From Clostridia bacterium (GTDB lineage Bacteria; Bacillota; Clostridia; Christensenellales; Aristaeellaceae): a DNA stretch of 64,000 nt. The position numbers and the translations under genes are program-made. This document shows positions 44,232 through 53,086 of the stretch, in pieces. The notes below the pieces were generated by a model. That model ran no database searches and was not told the DNA's origin. It was given only the letters and a program-made list of their open reading frames with translations. The number at the start of each line of letters is the position of its first letter. Position 1 is the stretch's first letter. The stretch lies in NCBI GenBank assembly GCA_017410455.1, contig JAFQQT010000017.1, forward strand, positions 1 through 64,000, given 5' to 3'.

Positions 44232-46391
44232 ATGTACACACTTGATCTGCGCCGCGTCGCGCCCAAGGAAATCTATGACATTGGCCCGAAGTTCTCCGGC
44301 AGGAACCCCGAAGGCCGGGAGATCAGCTTCACCAACTACTACATGCAGGTGGACAACAAGCCCTTCTTCGGCGTCAGCGGCGAGATGCACTACTGCCGCG
44401 TCAGCCCCGACCAGTGGGAGGATGCTGTCCTCAAAATGAAGGCGGGCGGCATTAACATCATCAGCACCTATGTCTTCTGGATCGCCCACGAGGAAGAGGA
44501 AGGTATCTTCCGCTTCGACGGCTGCCGGGATGTGCGCCGCTTCCTCGACATCTGCGAGAACCACGGCATGATGGTCATCATGCGTATCGGCCCCTTCGAC
44601 CACGGCGAATTCCGCAACGGCGGCCTGCCGGACTGGCTCTACGGCAAGCACTTCGACGTGCGGGACAACACCCCCGGCTTCCTGGAAGCGACGCGCAAGT
44701 TCTTCCGTGCCCTGCACAGCCAGATGGACGGGCACTACTTCAGCCAGGGCGGCTGCATCGTCGGCACGCAGATCGAGAATGAGTATCAGCATTCCTCCGC
44801 GCCCTGGGAGATCACCACCGGCGTGTCCAGCGAGTGGGTCAACGGCGGGCATTCCGGGCTTGAATACATGCTGGCGCTGAAGAAGATCATGCAGGAGGAG
44901 GGCATCGTCACGCCCTTCTACACCACGACCTCCTGGGGCGGTGCCATTACCCCGGTGGAGGAGGCGCTGCCGCTGTGGGGCGGCTATTCCTACCAGCCGT
45001 GGATTTTCTACAACCGCACCGGTGAGCATCCTGCCACGCCCGAGTACATCTACCGCGACAACCACAACAACGCCGTCCCGAAAACCTACAACTTCGAGCC
45101 CGCCTATGCCCCGGAATCCCGGCCCTACGCCTGCTGCGAGATGATGGGCGGCATGATGTGCTCCTACAACTATCGCTTCCGGATGGACATGCGGGCCATT
45201 GACGCCCTGGCCAACACCAAGCTGGGCAGCGGCTGCAACCTGCTGGGCTATTACATGTACAAGGGCGGCACCAATCCCACCGGCCTGCGCACGCCCTTCC
45301 TCAACGAGAGCCAGGTCAGCAAGATCAGCTATGATTATCAGGCCGCCCTGGGCGAATTCGGCCAGGTGCGCGAGAGCTACGGCCGCCTGAAGGCCCTGCA
45401 CCTGTTCTGCCAGACGTTCGCGGATGTGCTGTCGGAGGCCAAAACGGTCCTGCCGGAGCACATGCATGACCTCCAGCCGGATGACCTCGGCCCGCTGCGC
45501 TGGTGCGTGCGCGTCAAGGGCGACGCAGGCTTCCTGTTCGTGAACAACTTCCAGGATCACATCGGCATGATAGACCGCAGGGATGAAACCGTCAAATTGC
45601 AGCTGCCCTCGGGCGAGGTAACCTTCCGCTTCGACCTCGCGGCAGGGGAGAACGCCGTGCTGCCCTTTGGCGTGATGCTGGGCAGCGTCCGCCTGGACTG
45701 GGCCACCGCCATGCCCATGGCGCACATCGGCGATGCCTGGTTCTGCCTTGCTCCCGACGGCATGAAGCCCGTCTACTGCATCGGCGGCAAGGAATACGCC
45801 CCGCAGCCCGGCGAAGTCCTCCGCGTGGACGGCCTGACCCTCGTCACCCTGACCCGCGAGGAGGCCAATCACTTCTACCTCCTGGGCGGCAAGGCCTACC
45901 TGTGCGACAAGCCGCTGATGCTGGACGGCTCCGCCCTCCGCGCGGAAACCGACGATGTCCTCGTCACCCTCCGCACCTGGGAGGACGGCGCGTGGCAGAC
46001 CTGCCTCCTCGGTGAGAAGAGGGAGAACGTACAGGCCGCCTTCCGTCAGGTGGGCATCGGCCGCTATGTGGTGGATGTGCCCCCGGGCATCCTGCGCGGC
46101 CACAAGCAGGTGCTGCTGCGGGTGAATTACGTCGGCGACATCGGCCATGCCTTCGTGAACGGCCACATGATCAGCGACAACTTCGCCAACGGCGCGGCCT
46201 GGGACGTCCGCCTGGACTGCTATGCCGATGAGCTGGCTGCGGATCCGCTGGTCATCTACATCACGCCCCGCAAGGCCCACGTCACGGTGGACGTGTCCTC
46301 CGCCATGGCGGGTCGGATGGAGCATGCCACCGGCCTGACGGCGGAGATGTTCTCCGCGGAGATCATCGCGGTGGATGAAGTGAGTTTGTAA
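44232..46391 (+). CDS. Beta-galactosidase family GH35
   Basis: A 719-residue GH35 enzyme. The N-terminal barrel shows FFGVSGEMHYCRVSPDQWED, then ISTYVFWIAHE, then the active-site TQIENEY with probable acid/base Glu184. CCEMMGG near 303 probably holds the nucleophile. Later domains are beta-rich, with a jelly-roll C-terminus (FVNGHMISDNF). No signal peptide. ATG 44232 was chosen over ATG 44226 because the AGGA site fits its spacing. It probably trims galactose from rhamnogalacturonan or other side chains. Last gene of the island. Confidence 0.9.
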   Translation: MYTLDLRRVAPKEIYDIGPKFSGRNPEGREISFTNYYMQVDNKPFFGVSGEMHYCRVSPDQWEDAVLKMKAGGINIISTYVFWIAHEEEEGIFRFDGCRDVRRFLDICENHGMMVIMRIGPFDHGEFRNGGLPDWLYGKHFDVRDNTPGFLEATRKFFRALHSQMDGHYFSQGGCIVGTQIENEYQHSSAPWEITTGVSSEWVNGGHSGLEYMLALKKIMQEEGIVTPFYTTTSWGGAITPVEEALPLWGGYSYQPWIFYNRTGEHPATPEYIYRDNHNNAVPKTYNFEPAYAPESRPYACCEMMGGMMCSYNYRFRMDMRAIDALANTKLGSGCNLLGYYMYKGGTNPTGLRTPFLNESQVSKISYDYQAALGEFGQVRESYGRLKALHLFCQTFADVLSEAKTVLPEHMHDLQPDDLGPLRWCVRVKGDAGFLFVNNFQDHIGMIDRRDETVKLQLPSGEVTFRFDLAAGENAVLPFGVMLGSVRLDWATAMPMAHIGDAWFCLAPDGMKPVYCIGGKEYAPQPGEVLRVDGLTLVTLTREEANHFYLLGGKAYLCDKPLMLDGSALRAETDDVLVTLRTWEDGAWQTCLLGEKRENVQAAFRQVGIGRYVVDVPPGILRGHKQVLLRVNYVGDIGHAFVNGHMISDNFANGAAWDVRLDCYADELAADPLVIYITPRKAHVTVDVSSAMAGRMEHATGLTAEMFSAEIIAVDEVSL

Positions 46392-46400
46392 GCAATAAGG

Positions 46401-46437
46401 CCGTCAGGGCTTCCATCCGGGAACCTGACGGCTTTGT
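46401..46437 (+). terminator. Terminator-like hairpin after the polysaccharide island
   Basis: A perfect 9-bp stem GCCGTCAGG / CCTGACGGC (46401-46433) is followed by a short T-rich tail (TTTGTGC). Confidence 0.65.
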
Positions 46438-46532
46438 GCTGTCATGAATCCGATGTGCAGACCGTGTCCGGAGAAGTCCCGTCAACGGGGCGCGTCAGAA
46501 TCAGCAAATTCGGCGAAATGCCGCCTGTCGGA

Positions 46533-46561
46533 TTGCAACCTGCAGCGACCTGTGCTATAAT
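46533..46561 (+). promoter_or_regulatory. Sigma-A promoter of folC
   Basis: TTGCAA (46533-46538), 17-nt spacer, TATAAT (46556-46561). Confidence 0.78.
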
Positions 46562-46594
46562 ATATCGGTTAATACAGAATGGGGAGGTGTTGCC

Positions 46595-47887
46595 ATGCTG
46601 AACGCGCAGCAGGTTATCGACGCCATCCACGGCAGCTATCAGACCGGCAGCAAGAACGGCCATCGCAATGTGCTGGCGCTGCTGGACGCGCTGGGCGTGG
46701 ACATGGCGCGACCGGATGGCCCGAAGGTCATCCATGTGGCCGGTACCAACGGCAAGGGCAGCACCTGCGCCATGCTGGCGGCCGTGCTGAAGGCGGCGGG
46801 CTACCGCGTCGGCCTGTATACCTCGCCCTTCCTGCAGCATTATCAGGAGCGCATCCGTATCGGCGGCGTTCCCCTCACGGACGACCTGATGGTGAAGTAC
46901 GGCAATCCTCTGGTGGAGGCCGCCAAAACCATGGAGGCTCAGGGCGATTTCGTCACCCCCTTTGAGATGGGCACGGCCCTGGCCCTGGCCGCCTTTGAGG
47001 GCGAGAAATGTGATTTTGCCGTCATCGAGGTGGGCATGGGCGGACGCCTCGACCCGACGAATATTGTCCGGCCCGTCGCCTGCGCCATCACCGCCATTGG
47101 CCTGGATCATATGGGCTACCTCGGCGACACGCTGGAGCAGATCGCCGGGGAAAAAGCGGGCATCATCAAGGAAAACGTGCCCGTGGTGTGCTACCCGGCG
47201 GAGTCGGGCGTGCGGCAGGTGTTTGCGGATGCGGCGGCGCGGCAGAAGGCGCCGCTGGTGCAGCTGGACGAAAGCGGGATCCTCCGTGCGGAGGGCGACG
47301 CCCACGGCTCCACCGTGACGTATCGGCTGGGGCGGCTGTGGCCGGATATGCGCATCGGCCTGCCCGGACAGTACCAGCAGCGCAACGCCATGACGGTACT
47401 GGCGCTGGTGGAGACGCTGACGGCGCAGGGCCATGCCATCCCGGAGGAGGCCGTCCGCCGGGGTCTGGCGGAGGCCGTGTGGCCCGCGCGCCTGGAATGG
47501 GCCGGGAATGTATTGATCGACGGCGCGCACAACCCCCAGGGCGTGGATGCGCTGGTGCAATATGTGGATAACTATCTGCCCGACCGGCGGCGGGTGCTGC
47601 TGACGGGCGTACTGAGCGATAAGCTCCAGCCGGAGATGCTCGCGCAGATGATGCACATCGCCCGGGAAATCGTGACGGTCACGCCGGATACGCCCCGGGC
47701 CATGCCTGCGGCGGAATACGCGGCGCACCTGAACGCGCTGGGCGCCCGGGCTGTCCCGGCGGATACGCTGGCGGAGGGCTTGGCAATGGCGCAGGAGCTG
47801 GCAGGGCCAGATGGCGTGGTGATTGCGGCGGGCTCGCTGTACTTCGCGGGCGGGCTGCGGAGCGTGATGAACCTCCCGTGGAAATGA
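46595..47887 (+). CDS. folC: Folylpolyglutamate/dihydrofolate synthase
   Basis: A 430-residue Mur-ligase-like enzyme adding glutamate to folates. The P-loop is HVAGTNGKGSTCAML (about 48-62); GLYTSPFLQHYQERIRIGG, EVGMGGRLDPTN, GLDHMGYLGDTLEQIAGEKAGI and DGAHNPQG follow. GAGGTG precedes ATG 46595. It starts a run of rRNA-modification and unrelated genes. No folP or other folate genes are next to it; folD is far away. Confidence 0.95.
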   Translation: MLNAQQVIDAIHGSYQTGSKNGHRNVLALLDALGVDMARPDGPKVIHVAGTNGKGSTCAMLAAVLKAAGYRVGLYTSPFLQHYQERIRIGGVPLTDDLMVKYGNPLVEAAKTMEAQGDFVTPFEMGTALALAAFEGEKCDFAVIEVGMGGRLDPTNIVRPVACAITAIGLDHMGYLGDTLEQIAGEKAGIIKENVPVVCYPAESGVRQVFADAAARQKAPLVQLDESGILRAEGDAHGSTVTYRLGRLWPDMRIGLPGQYQQRNAMTVLALVETLTAQGHAIPEEAVRRGLAEAVWPARLEWAGNVLIDGAHNPQGVDALVQYVDNYLPDRRRVLLTGVLSDKLQPEMLAQMMHIAREIVTVTPDTPRAMPAAEYAAHLNALGARAVPADTLAEGLAMAQELAGPDGVVIAAGSLYFAGGLRSVMNLPWK

Positions 47888-47920
47888 TCTGAAATGAAGG
47901 GTGCGAAAGGAGGCGCGGAC

Positions 47921-48448
47921 ATGTCCGATTTCGAGGCGCTGATGCGGTCGCTGAGCGGGAATGATGACCCGGATCGCATCGTCCGCGCCGACCTGAGCCA
48001 TATCGACGTGATCGCGGACATGCGCGTCCGCCAGCAGGTGGAGCACTGGACGCACACCCTGGGGGAGGACTTCTCCGTCTACGCGCAGCAGTACCGGGAG
48101 GTGACTGCCTCCTACCTGCGCAGGCGGCTGAACCATTCGCTGTTCTACGTCATCAAATACGCTGCCGGGGAGCCGGTGGCCATGTGCGCCCTGGAGGAGC
48201 AGGACGAGCTGCCGCCCATCACCGTGTGCCTGAAAAACAAGCGCCACGGCTGGGTCGTGAGCGTTTATACAAAGCCGGAGCATCGCGGGCGCGGCTATCA
48301 GCAGGCGCTGATGCAGGAGCTGCTGGCCCTGGCGCGGGAACGCGGCTTCGGCGACGTGACGCTGACCACCAACCGCCCGGACGCCATCCATGTATACGAA
48401 AAAGCCGGGTTCCGGCATGTGTCTGACAAGTACTTTCTGGAGCTGTGA
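47921..48448 (+). CDS. GNAT acetyltransferase
   Basis: A 175-residue GNAT protein. The acetyl-CoA loop is VVSVYTKPEHRGRGYQQALMQELL (about 115-138, here split by its core RGRGYQ), and the ending ATNRPD-like TTNRPDAIHVYEKAGFRHV is typical. ATG 47921 was chosen because AAAGGAGG is 7 nt upstream; ATG 47894 lies before that site. The substrate is unknown. It precedes rsmH by 13 bp. Confidence 0.85.
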   Translation: MSDFEALMRSLSGNDDPDRIVRADLSHIDVIADMRVRQQVEHWTHTLGEDFSVYAQQYREVTASYLRRRLNHSLFYVIKYAAGEPVAMCALEEQDELPPITVCLKNKRHGWVVSVYTKPEHRGRGYQQALMQELLALARERGFGDVTLTTNRPDAIHVYEKAGFRHVSDKYFLEL

Positions 48449-48461
48449 GGGGGAAATGACG

Positions 48462-49406
48462 ATGGAATTCATCCACGAGCCGGTGCTGCTCAGCGAAGTC
48501 CTGGAATGGATGGACGTGAAGGAGAACGGCGTCTATGCCGACGGTACCCTGGGCGGCGGCGGCCACAGCGGGGCGATGCTGCGGGCCTCCGGCGGTACGG
48601 CGCGCCTTTTCGGCATTGACCGCGACCTGACGGCCATCGCCGCAGCCAGCGAGCGGCTGAAGGATTTCCCCGGCTTCCGCGCCCTGCACGGCAATTTCCA
48701 CGACGGCAAGGCGCTGCTTGAGGCGGCGGACGCGCCCCTGCTGGACGGCGTGCTGCTGGATCTGGGCGTGTCCTCCCCGCAGCTGGATGTGGGCGAGCGC
48801 GGCTTTTCCTATCATGAGGACGCGCCCCTGGACATGCGCATGGACCGCACCCAGGGCATGACCGCCGCAGACCTCCTCAACACCTGGAGCGAGCGGGAAA
48901 TCGCCCGTGTCATCAAGGATTACGGTGAGGAGAAGTGGGCCGCCCGCATCGCGCAAATCATCTGTGAGCACCGGGCGAAGAAGCCCTTCGCCACCACCTT
49001 CGACCTGGTACACGCGGTGGACGCGGCGATTCCCAAGGCCGTGCGCCGCAAGGACGACGGCCACCCCGCCCGACGTACCTTCCAGGCCATCCGCATCGCC
49101 GTCAATGATGAGCTGGATCCCCTCGATAAGGCCCTGTGCGACTTTGTCGATTGCCTGAAGCCCGGCGGACGGCTGCTGGTCATCACCTTCCATTCCCTCG
49201 AAGACCGCCTGGTGAAGCGCTGCTTCCAGCGGCTGCAAAACCCCTGCACATGTCCGCCCAAAGCGCCCATCTGCACCTGCGGCAAGAAGCCGATGGTGAA
49301 GGTGCTGGCCAGGGGCGCGGTGCCTCCCACGGACGAGGAAGTGGCGCGCAACCCCCGCGCCCGTTCGGCCAAGCTCCGCGTGTGCCAGAAGCTGGAGGTG
49401 GAGTGA
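48462..49406 (+). CDS. rsmH: 16S rRNA (cytosine1402-N4)-methyltransferase
   Basis: A 314-residue RsmH (MraW). FIHEPVLLSEVLEWM opens the protein; DGTLGGGGHSGAML is the SAM motif; LDLGVSSPQLD, GFSYHEDAPLDMRMD and FHSLEDRLVKRCF are family signatures. ATG 48462 fits both the family start and the GAGGGGG spacing (8 nt). It modifies C1402 with RsmI, whose gene follows with a one-base overlap. It is not in a dcw cell-division cluster here. Confidence 0.96.
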   Translation: MEFIHEPVLLSEVLEWMDVKENGVYADGTLGGGGHSGAMLRASGGTARLFGIDRDLTAIAAASERLKDFPGFRALHGNFHDGKALLEAADAPLLDGVLLDLGVSSPQLDVGERGFSYHEDAPLDMRMDRTQGMTAADLLNTWSEREIARVIKDYGEEKWAARIAQIICEHRAKKPFATTFDLVHAVDAAIPKAVRRKDDGHPARRTFQAIRIAVNDELDPLDKALCDFVDCLKPGGRLLVITFHSLEDRLVKRCFQRLQNPCTCPPKAPICTCGKKPMVKVLARGAVPPTDEEVARNPRARSAKLRVCQKLEVE

Positions 49407-50263
49407 TGCCCACGCTGTACGTCGTTGCCACCCCCATCGGCAACCTGAATGACATGACGCCCCGCGCCATCGAGACGCTGCGCTCCGTCGCCCTCATCGC
49501 CGCGGAGGACACCCGCGTCACCATGAAGCTGCTCAACCGCTTTGAAATCAGCACGCCCCTGACCAGCTGCCATCAGCACAACGAGGAGTCGAAGGGCGCG
49601 TGGCTGGCGGAGAAGATGCTGGCGGAGGGCATCGACGTGGCCGTCACCACCGACGCCGGTACGCCCTGCATCTCCGACCCCGGCTACGGGCTGGTGAAAG
49701 CCTGCGTGGAGCGGGGGATCGGGGTCATTCCCGTGCCGGGCTGCTGCGCGTCGGTCAGCGCCATGTCCGTCAGCGGCTTTGACACCCGCGAGTTCGCCTT
49801 CTACGGCTTCCTGCCCCGGGAGAAGAAGGAGCTGCGCGAAAAGCTGCTGGACATGGCCAAGGGCGTGAAGGTCGCCGCCGTCCACGAAAGCCCCTACCGC
49901 GTCACCGAGCTGACGGAGGTCATCGCCGACCTCCTGCCGGACTGCCGCATTTCCTGCTCCTGCGACCTGACCAAGCTCCACGAAAAGACCATCCGCGGCA
50001 CGGCGGCGGAGGTTCTGCAAATGCTGCGCGACAACCCCAAAACCGAAAAGGGCGAGTACTGCCTGGTGCTGGACTTCCACGACGTCGTGCTGCCGGAGGA
50101 AAAGGCCCCGGCCGCCGAGGTCTCCCTGGAGGCGCAGCTGGTGGAGGCGATGCTGAAGGACGGCCTCGACCTGCGGGACGCCCAGAGCGAGCTGATGCTG
50201 CAGGGCGCAAAGAAGAACGCCGTCAAGCAGGCGGCGCTGCGGCTGAAGAAGCTGTTTGATTAA
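49406..50263 (+). CDS. rsmI: 16S rRNA (cytidine1402-2'-O)-methyltransferase
   Basis: A 285-residue tetrapyrrole-methylase-fold enzyme. LYVVATPIGNLNDMTPRA, AEDTR, SCHQHNE, TTDAGTPCISDPGY and the VHESPYR segment are all present. It starts in the stop of rsmH (TGATG). RsmH and RsmI together give the N4,2'-O-dimethylcytidine at 1402 of 16S rRNA, so the pairing is logical. Confidence 0.95.
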   Translation: MPTLYVVATPIGNLNDMTPRAIETLRSVALIAAEDTRVTMKLLNRFEISTPLTSCHQHNEESKGAWLAEKMLAEGIDVAVTTDAGTPCISDPGYGLVKACVERGIGVIPVPGCCASVSAMSVSGFDTREFAFYGFLPREKKELREKLLDMAKGVKVAAVHESPYRVTELTEVIADLLPDCRISCSCDLTKLHEKTIRGTAAEVLQMLRDNPKTEKGEYCLVLDFHDVVLPEEKAPAAEVSLEAQLVEAMLKDGLDLRDAQSELMLQGAKKNAVKQAALRLKKLFD

Positions 50264-50290
50264 GGTCGGAGCTTGCTACGACGAGCGATA

Positions 50291-50338
50291 GCGATTCAAG
50301 GAATCGCAGAGCGAAGCCTGCGACAGAGCATGGCTCTG
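50291..50338. repeat. Hairpin cluster between rsmI and the fumarase genes
   Basis: GCGATTC-AAG-GAATCGC (50291-50307) is followed by CAGAGC-ATG-GCTCTG (50324-50338). An alternative stem TCGCAG/CTGCGA encloses a GCGAAGC core. The 101-bp gap contains no gene. Confidence 0.6.
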
Positions 50339-50364
50339 GCGTGGGCCGGAAAGGAGGACGAGCG

Positions 50365-51204
50365 ATGCGCGAGATCTCTGCTGCCCTCATCACCGAAACC
50401 GTCGCCCGCCTGTGCGTGGAGGCGAACCGCAACCTGCCGGAGGACGTGTGCGCGGCGCTCCATCAAGCGGCATCAAGCGAGCCCTTCGTCCCCGCGCGGG
50501 ACATCCTTGATATTCTCGTGCGCAACGAGGGCATCGCGCGGCGGGAAAATATGCCGATCTGCCAGGACACCGGTATGGCCATCGTCTTTGCGGATGTGGG
50601 CCAGGAGGTGCACATCGTGGGCGACTTCGAGGCGGCTGTCCATGAGGGCGTCCGGCGCGGCTATGTGGACGGGCTCCTGCGCAAGAGCGTGGTGGCCGAC
50701 CCTCTGCGCCGCGTCAACACGGGAGACAACACCCCGGCCATTATCCACACCCGGCTCGTCCCCGGCGACAAGGTGACCCTGACCGTGGCCCCCAAGGGCT
50801 TCGGCAGCGAAAACATGAGCCGCCTGGCCATGCTGACCCCGGCGGCGGGTGTGGAGGGCGTGAAGGCCTTCGTGCTGGAAACCGTCCGGCTGGCGGGGGC
50901 GAATCCCTGTCCGCCGATGGTGCTGGGCGTTGGTATCGGCGGCGACTTTGAGCAGGTGGCGGAAATGGCCAAGCGGGCGCTGATGGTGCCGCTGAACGAA
51001 AGCAACCCAGACCCCTCCTATGCCGACCTGGAGCAGGAGCTGCTGGCGGCCGTCAACCAGACCGGCATCGGCCCCCAGGGCCTGGGCGGCAAAACCACCT
51101 GCCTGGGCCTGCACATCCTGCAAAAGCCCACCCACATCGCCGGTCTGCCGGTAGCGGTGAACGTCAGCTGCCATGTGACGCGGCATGCGACCGAAGTGTT
51201 GTAA
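50365..51204 (+). CDS. fumA: Class I fumarate hydratase, alpha subunit
   Basis: A 279-residue subunit of an oxygen-sensitive [4Fe-4S] fumarase interconverting fumarate and malate. PICQDTGMAIVFADVG carries a cluster Cys, and GSENMSRLAMLTPAAG and QGLGGKTTCLGLHI further family signatures. GAAAGGAGG precedes ATG 50365. The beta subunit follows after 13 bp. The two-gene form is common in anaerobes. Confidence 0.93.
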   Translation: MREISAALITETVARLCVEANRNLPEDVCAALHQAASSEPFVPARDILDILVRNEGIARRENMPICQDTGMAIVFADVGQEVHIVGDFEAAVHEGVRRGYVDGLLRKSVVADPLRRVNTGDNTPAIIHTRLVPGDKVTLTVAPKGFGSENMSRLAMLTPAAGVEGVKAFVLETVRLAGANPCPPMVLGVGIGGDFEQVAEMAKRALMVPLNESNPDPSYADLEQELLAAVNQTGIGPQGLGGKTTCLGLHILQKPTHIAGLPVAVNVSCHVTRHATEVL

Positions 51205-51217
51205 GGAGGGGAATGCA

Positions 51218-51772
51218 ATGAAAAAACTGACTGCCCCCCTCAGTCGTGAGGACGCACTGTCCCTGCGCGCCGGCGAGCACATCCTGCTCTCCGGCACGGT
51301 CTATACCGCCCGGGACGCGGCGCATCTGCGCATGCTTTCCCTCATCGCGGAGGGCAAGCCCCTGCCGGTTGACCTGGAGGGCCAGGTGATCTACTACGCC
51401 GGGCCCACCCCCACGCCGGAGGGCAGGCCCGTGGGCTCCATCGGCCCCACCACCTCCGTCCGCATGGACTCTACGACTCCGACCCTGCTGGAAAAGGGCC
51501 TGCGGGGCATGATCGGCAAGGGCGAACGAGGACAGGCGGTCATCGACGCAATGAAGCAGCACGGCGCGGTGTACTTCGCGGCCATCGGCGGCGCGGCGGC
51601 TCTCATGGCCAGCTGCGTGACGGACTTGCAGGTCATCTGCTGGGATGACCTGGGCCCGGAGTCGGTCAAGCGCCTGACGCTGCACGAGCTGCCGCTGATC
51701 GTCGCCATCGACGCGCAGGGCAATGACGCCTTCGCGATGGGGCAGGCGGAGTATCTGACCACTGCGGAATAA
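51218..51772 (+). CDS. fumB: Class I fumarate hydratase, beta subunit
   Basis: A 184-residue subunit. LSGTVYTARDAAHLRM, YYAGPTPTPEGRPVGSIGPTTS, RMD, GKGERGQAVI and the HELPLIVAIDAQGND end match the swivelling domain. ATG 51218 lies after AAGGAGGGG. It completes the alpha/beta enzyme. The same family includes tartrate dehydratase, so substrate is assigned from likelihood. Confidence 0.92.
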   Translation: MKKLTAPLSREDALSLRAGEHILLSGTVYTARDAAHLRMLSLIAEGKPLPVDLEGQVIYYAGPTPTPEGRPVGSIGPTTSVRMDSTTPTLLEKGLRGMIGKGERGQAVIDAMKQHGAVYFAAIGGAAALMASCVTDLQVICWDDLGPESVKRLTLHELPLIVAIDAQGNDAFAMGQAEYLTTAE

Positions 51773-51784
51773 TTGGTAAGCCAA

Positions 51785-51824
51785 AACCCGGAAGCCTGCA
51801 AAACAGCGGGCCTCCGGGCTTTTT
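51785..51824. terminator. Terminator between convergent fumB and pncB
   Basis: The stem CCCGGAAGCCTGC / GCGGGCCTCCGGG is followed by CTTTTT on the plus strand. On the minus strand the stem is followed by TTTTGG, so it could act both ways. Confidence 0.85.
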
Positions 51825-51842
51825 ACATGCTGGGGAAGGGGA

Positions 51843-53045
51843 TTACCGCTTGTCCTTTTCCCTGCGTAGGCGGAAGTCCACCGAGCGGCGCAGGTACTCC
51901 AGGAAGTCATCGTCGCGGCACATGGCCTTGCCGGGGGTGTCGGAGAGCTTGGCCACGGCGCGGCCGTTGACACTCTGGAGCTTGATGACGATGTTCAGCG
52001 GCCTCACGCAGGTGTCGTTGGAGCAGAAGGTGCCGATGCCGAAGGAAACGCGGGCGCGGCCTGCAAAATAGTCCTGCAGCGCCTGGGCCTTGTCGAAGTC
52101 GAGGCTGTCGGAGAAGAGCAGCTGCTTGGACATGGGGTCGGCGTCGTACCTCTGGTAATGGGCGATGATCTTGTCGCCCCACTGGAAGGGGTCGCCGGAG
52201 TCGTGCCGGACGCCGGAGAAGTTGTTGACCATGGAGCGGTCGAAGTCCAGGAGGAAGAGGTCGGTGGTGATGGTGTCGGTCAGGGCCGTGCCGTTGTCGC
52301 CGCGGTACTCGTCGTACCAGTCCTGCAGGGCGTAGTGGTTGGTGTAGGCCAGGGGAATGGCGTCAATGCCCTGGTACATCTGCACATATTCGTGGGCGTA
52401 GGTGCCGATGGGCTTGATGCCGTACTTCATTGCCAGATACACGTTGGAGGTGCCGATGCAGTTATCCGTCTCCTGCGCAAAGCGGCGGACGACCACATCC
52501 TGCCATTCCCGGGAGAGGCGGCGGCGGCAGCCGAATTCGGCAAACTGGAAGCTGTACTTGCCCGAGCGGAAGTCGGCAATCTTCTGTTCCAGCTTTTCCT
52601 CGGCCGAGGCGCGCAGGGCAGCGTAATCGTACTTCATGCGGAAGTAGACCTCGTTGACGATTTCCAGCAGGTAGATTTCAAACTGCATCGCGGAAAACAG
52701 CGGGCCGCGCACGGCGATGTGCAGATGGCCGCTGACGCCCAGGCGGGTCTCCACATAATCGCGGATGGGCCGCCACAGGCGCAGGAACTCCACATAGTCA
52801 TTCTTGATGAAGCGGATGGAGCGCAGGTAGTCCAGCTCCGCCTTGGTGAAGGTCAGCGTGCAGAGGTGGTCGATCTGCGCGTTGATCTCGTCGAACATCT
52901 CCTTGGTGAAGGTCACATCCGTGTTGCGGCAGCGGAAGTAGTACTCGCCGCTGAGGTCGGTATGCTTATGGAAAATGACCTGATCCATGTTGAACTTGTA
53001 CAGGTCGGTGTCCAGCAGGGATGTGATGATGGGTTCCAGCTTCAT
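51843..53045 (-). CDS. pncB: Nicotinate phosphoribosyltransferase
   Basis: A 400-residue PncB, which makes nicotinate mononucleotide from nicotinate and PRPP. The length equals that of E. coli PncB. Features: LLDTDLYKFNMDQVIFHK, FAEFGCRRRLSREWQD, GTSNVYLAMKYGIKPIGTYAHEY, and VRHDSGDPFQWGDK. The start at 53045 has AAAGGAGG 7 nt upstream. Last gene of the NAD-salvage operon. Confidence 0.96.
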   Translation of the reverse strand: MKLEPIITSLLDTDLYKFNMDQVIFHKHTDLSGEYYFRCRNTDVTFTKEMFDEINAQIDHLCTLTFTKAELDYLRSIRFIKNDYVEFLRLWRPIRDYVETRLGVSGHLHIAVRGPLFSAMQFEIYLLEIVNEVYFRMKYDYAALRASAEEKLEQKIADFRSGKYSFQFAEFGCRRRLSREWQDVVVRRFAQETDNCIGTSNVYLAMKYGIKPIGTYAHEYVQMYQGIDAIPLAYTNHYALQDWYDEYRGDNGTALTDTITTDLFLLDFDRSMVNNFSGVRHDSGDPFQWGDKIIAHYQRYDADPMSKQLLFSDSLDFDKAQALQDYFAGRARVSFGIGTFCSNDTCVRPLNIVIKLQSVNGRAVAKLSDTPGKAMCRDDDFLEYLRRSVDFRLRREKDKR

Positions 53046-53086
53046 GTTTTTTCCTCCTTTGCCGCCCTTTGCTGCAGTGTACCCGG

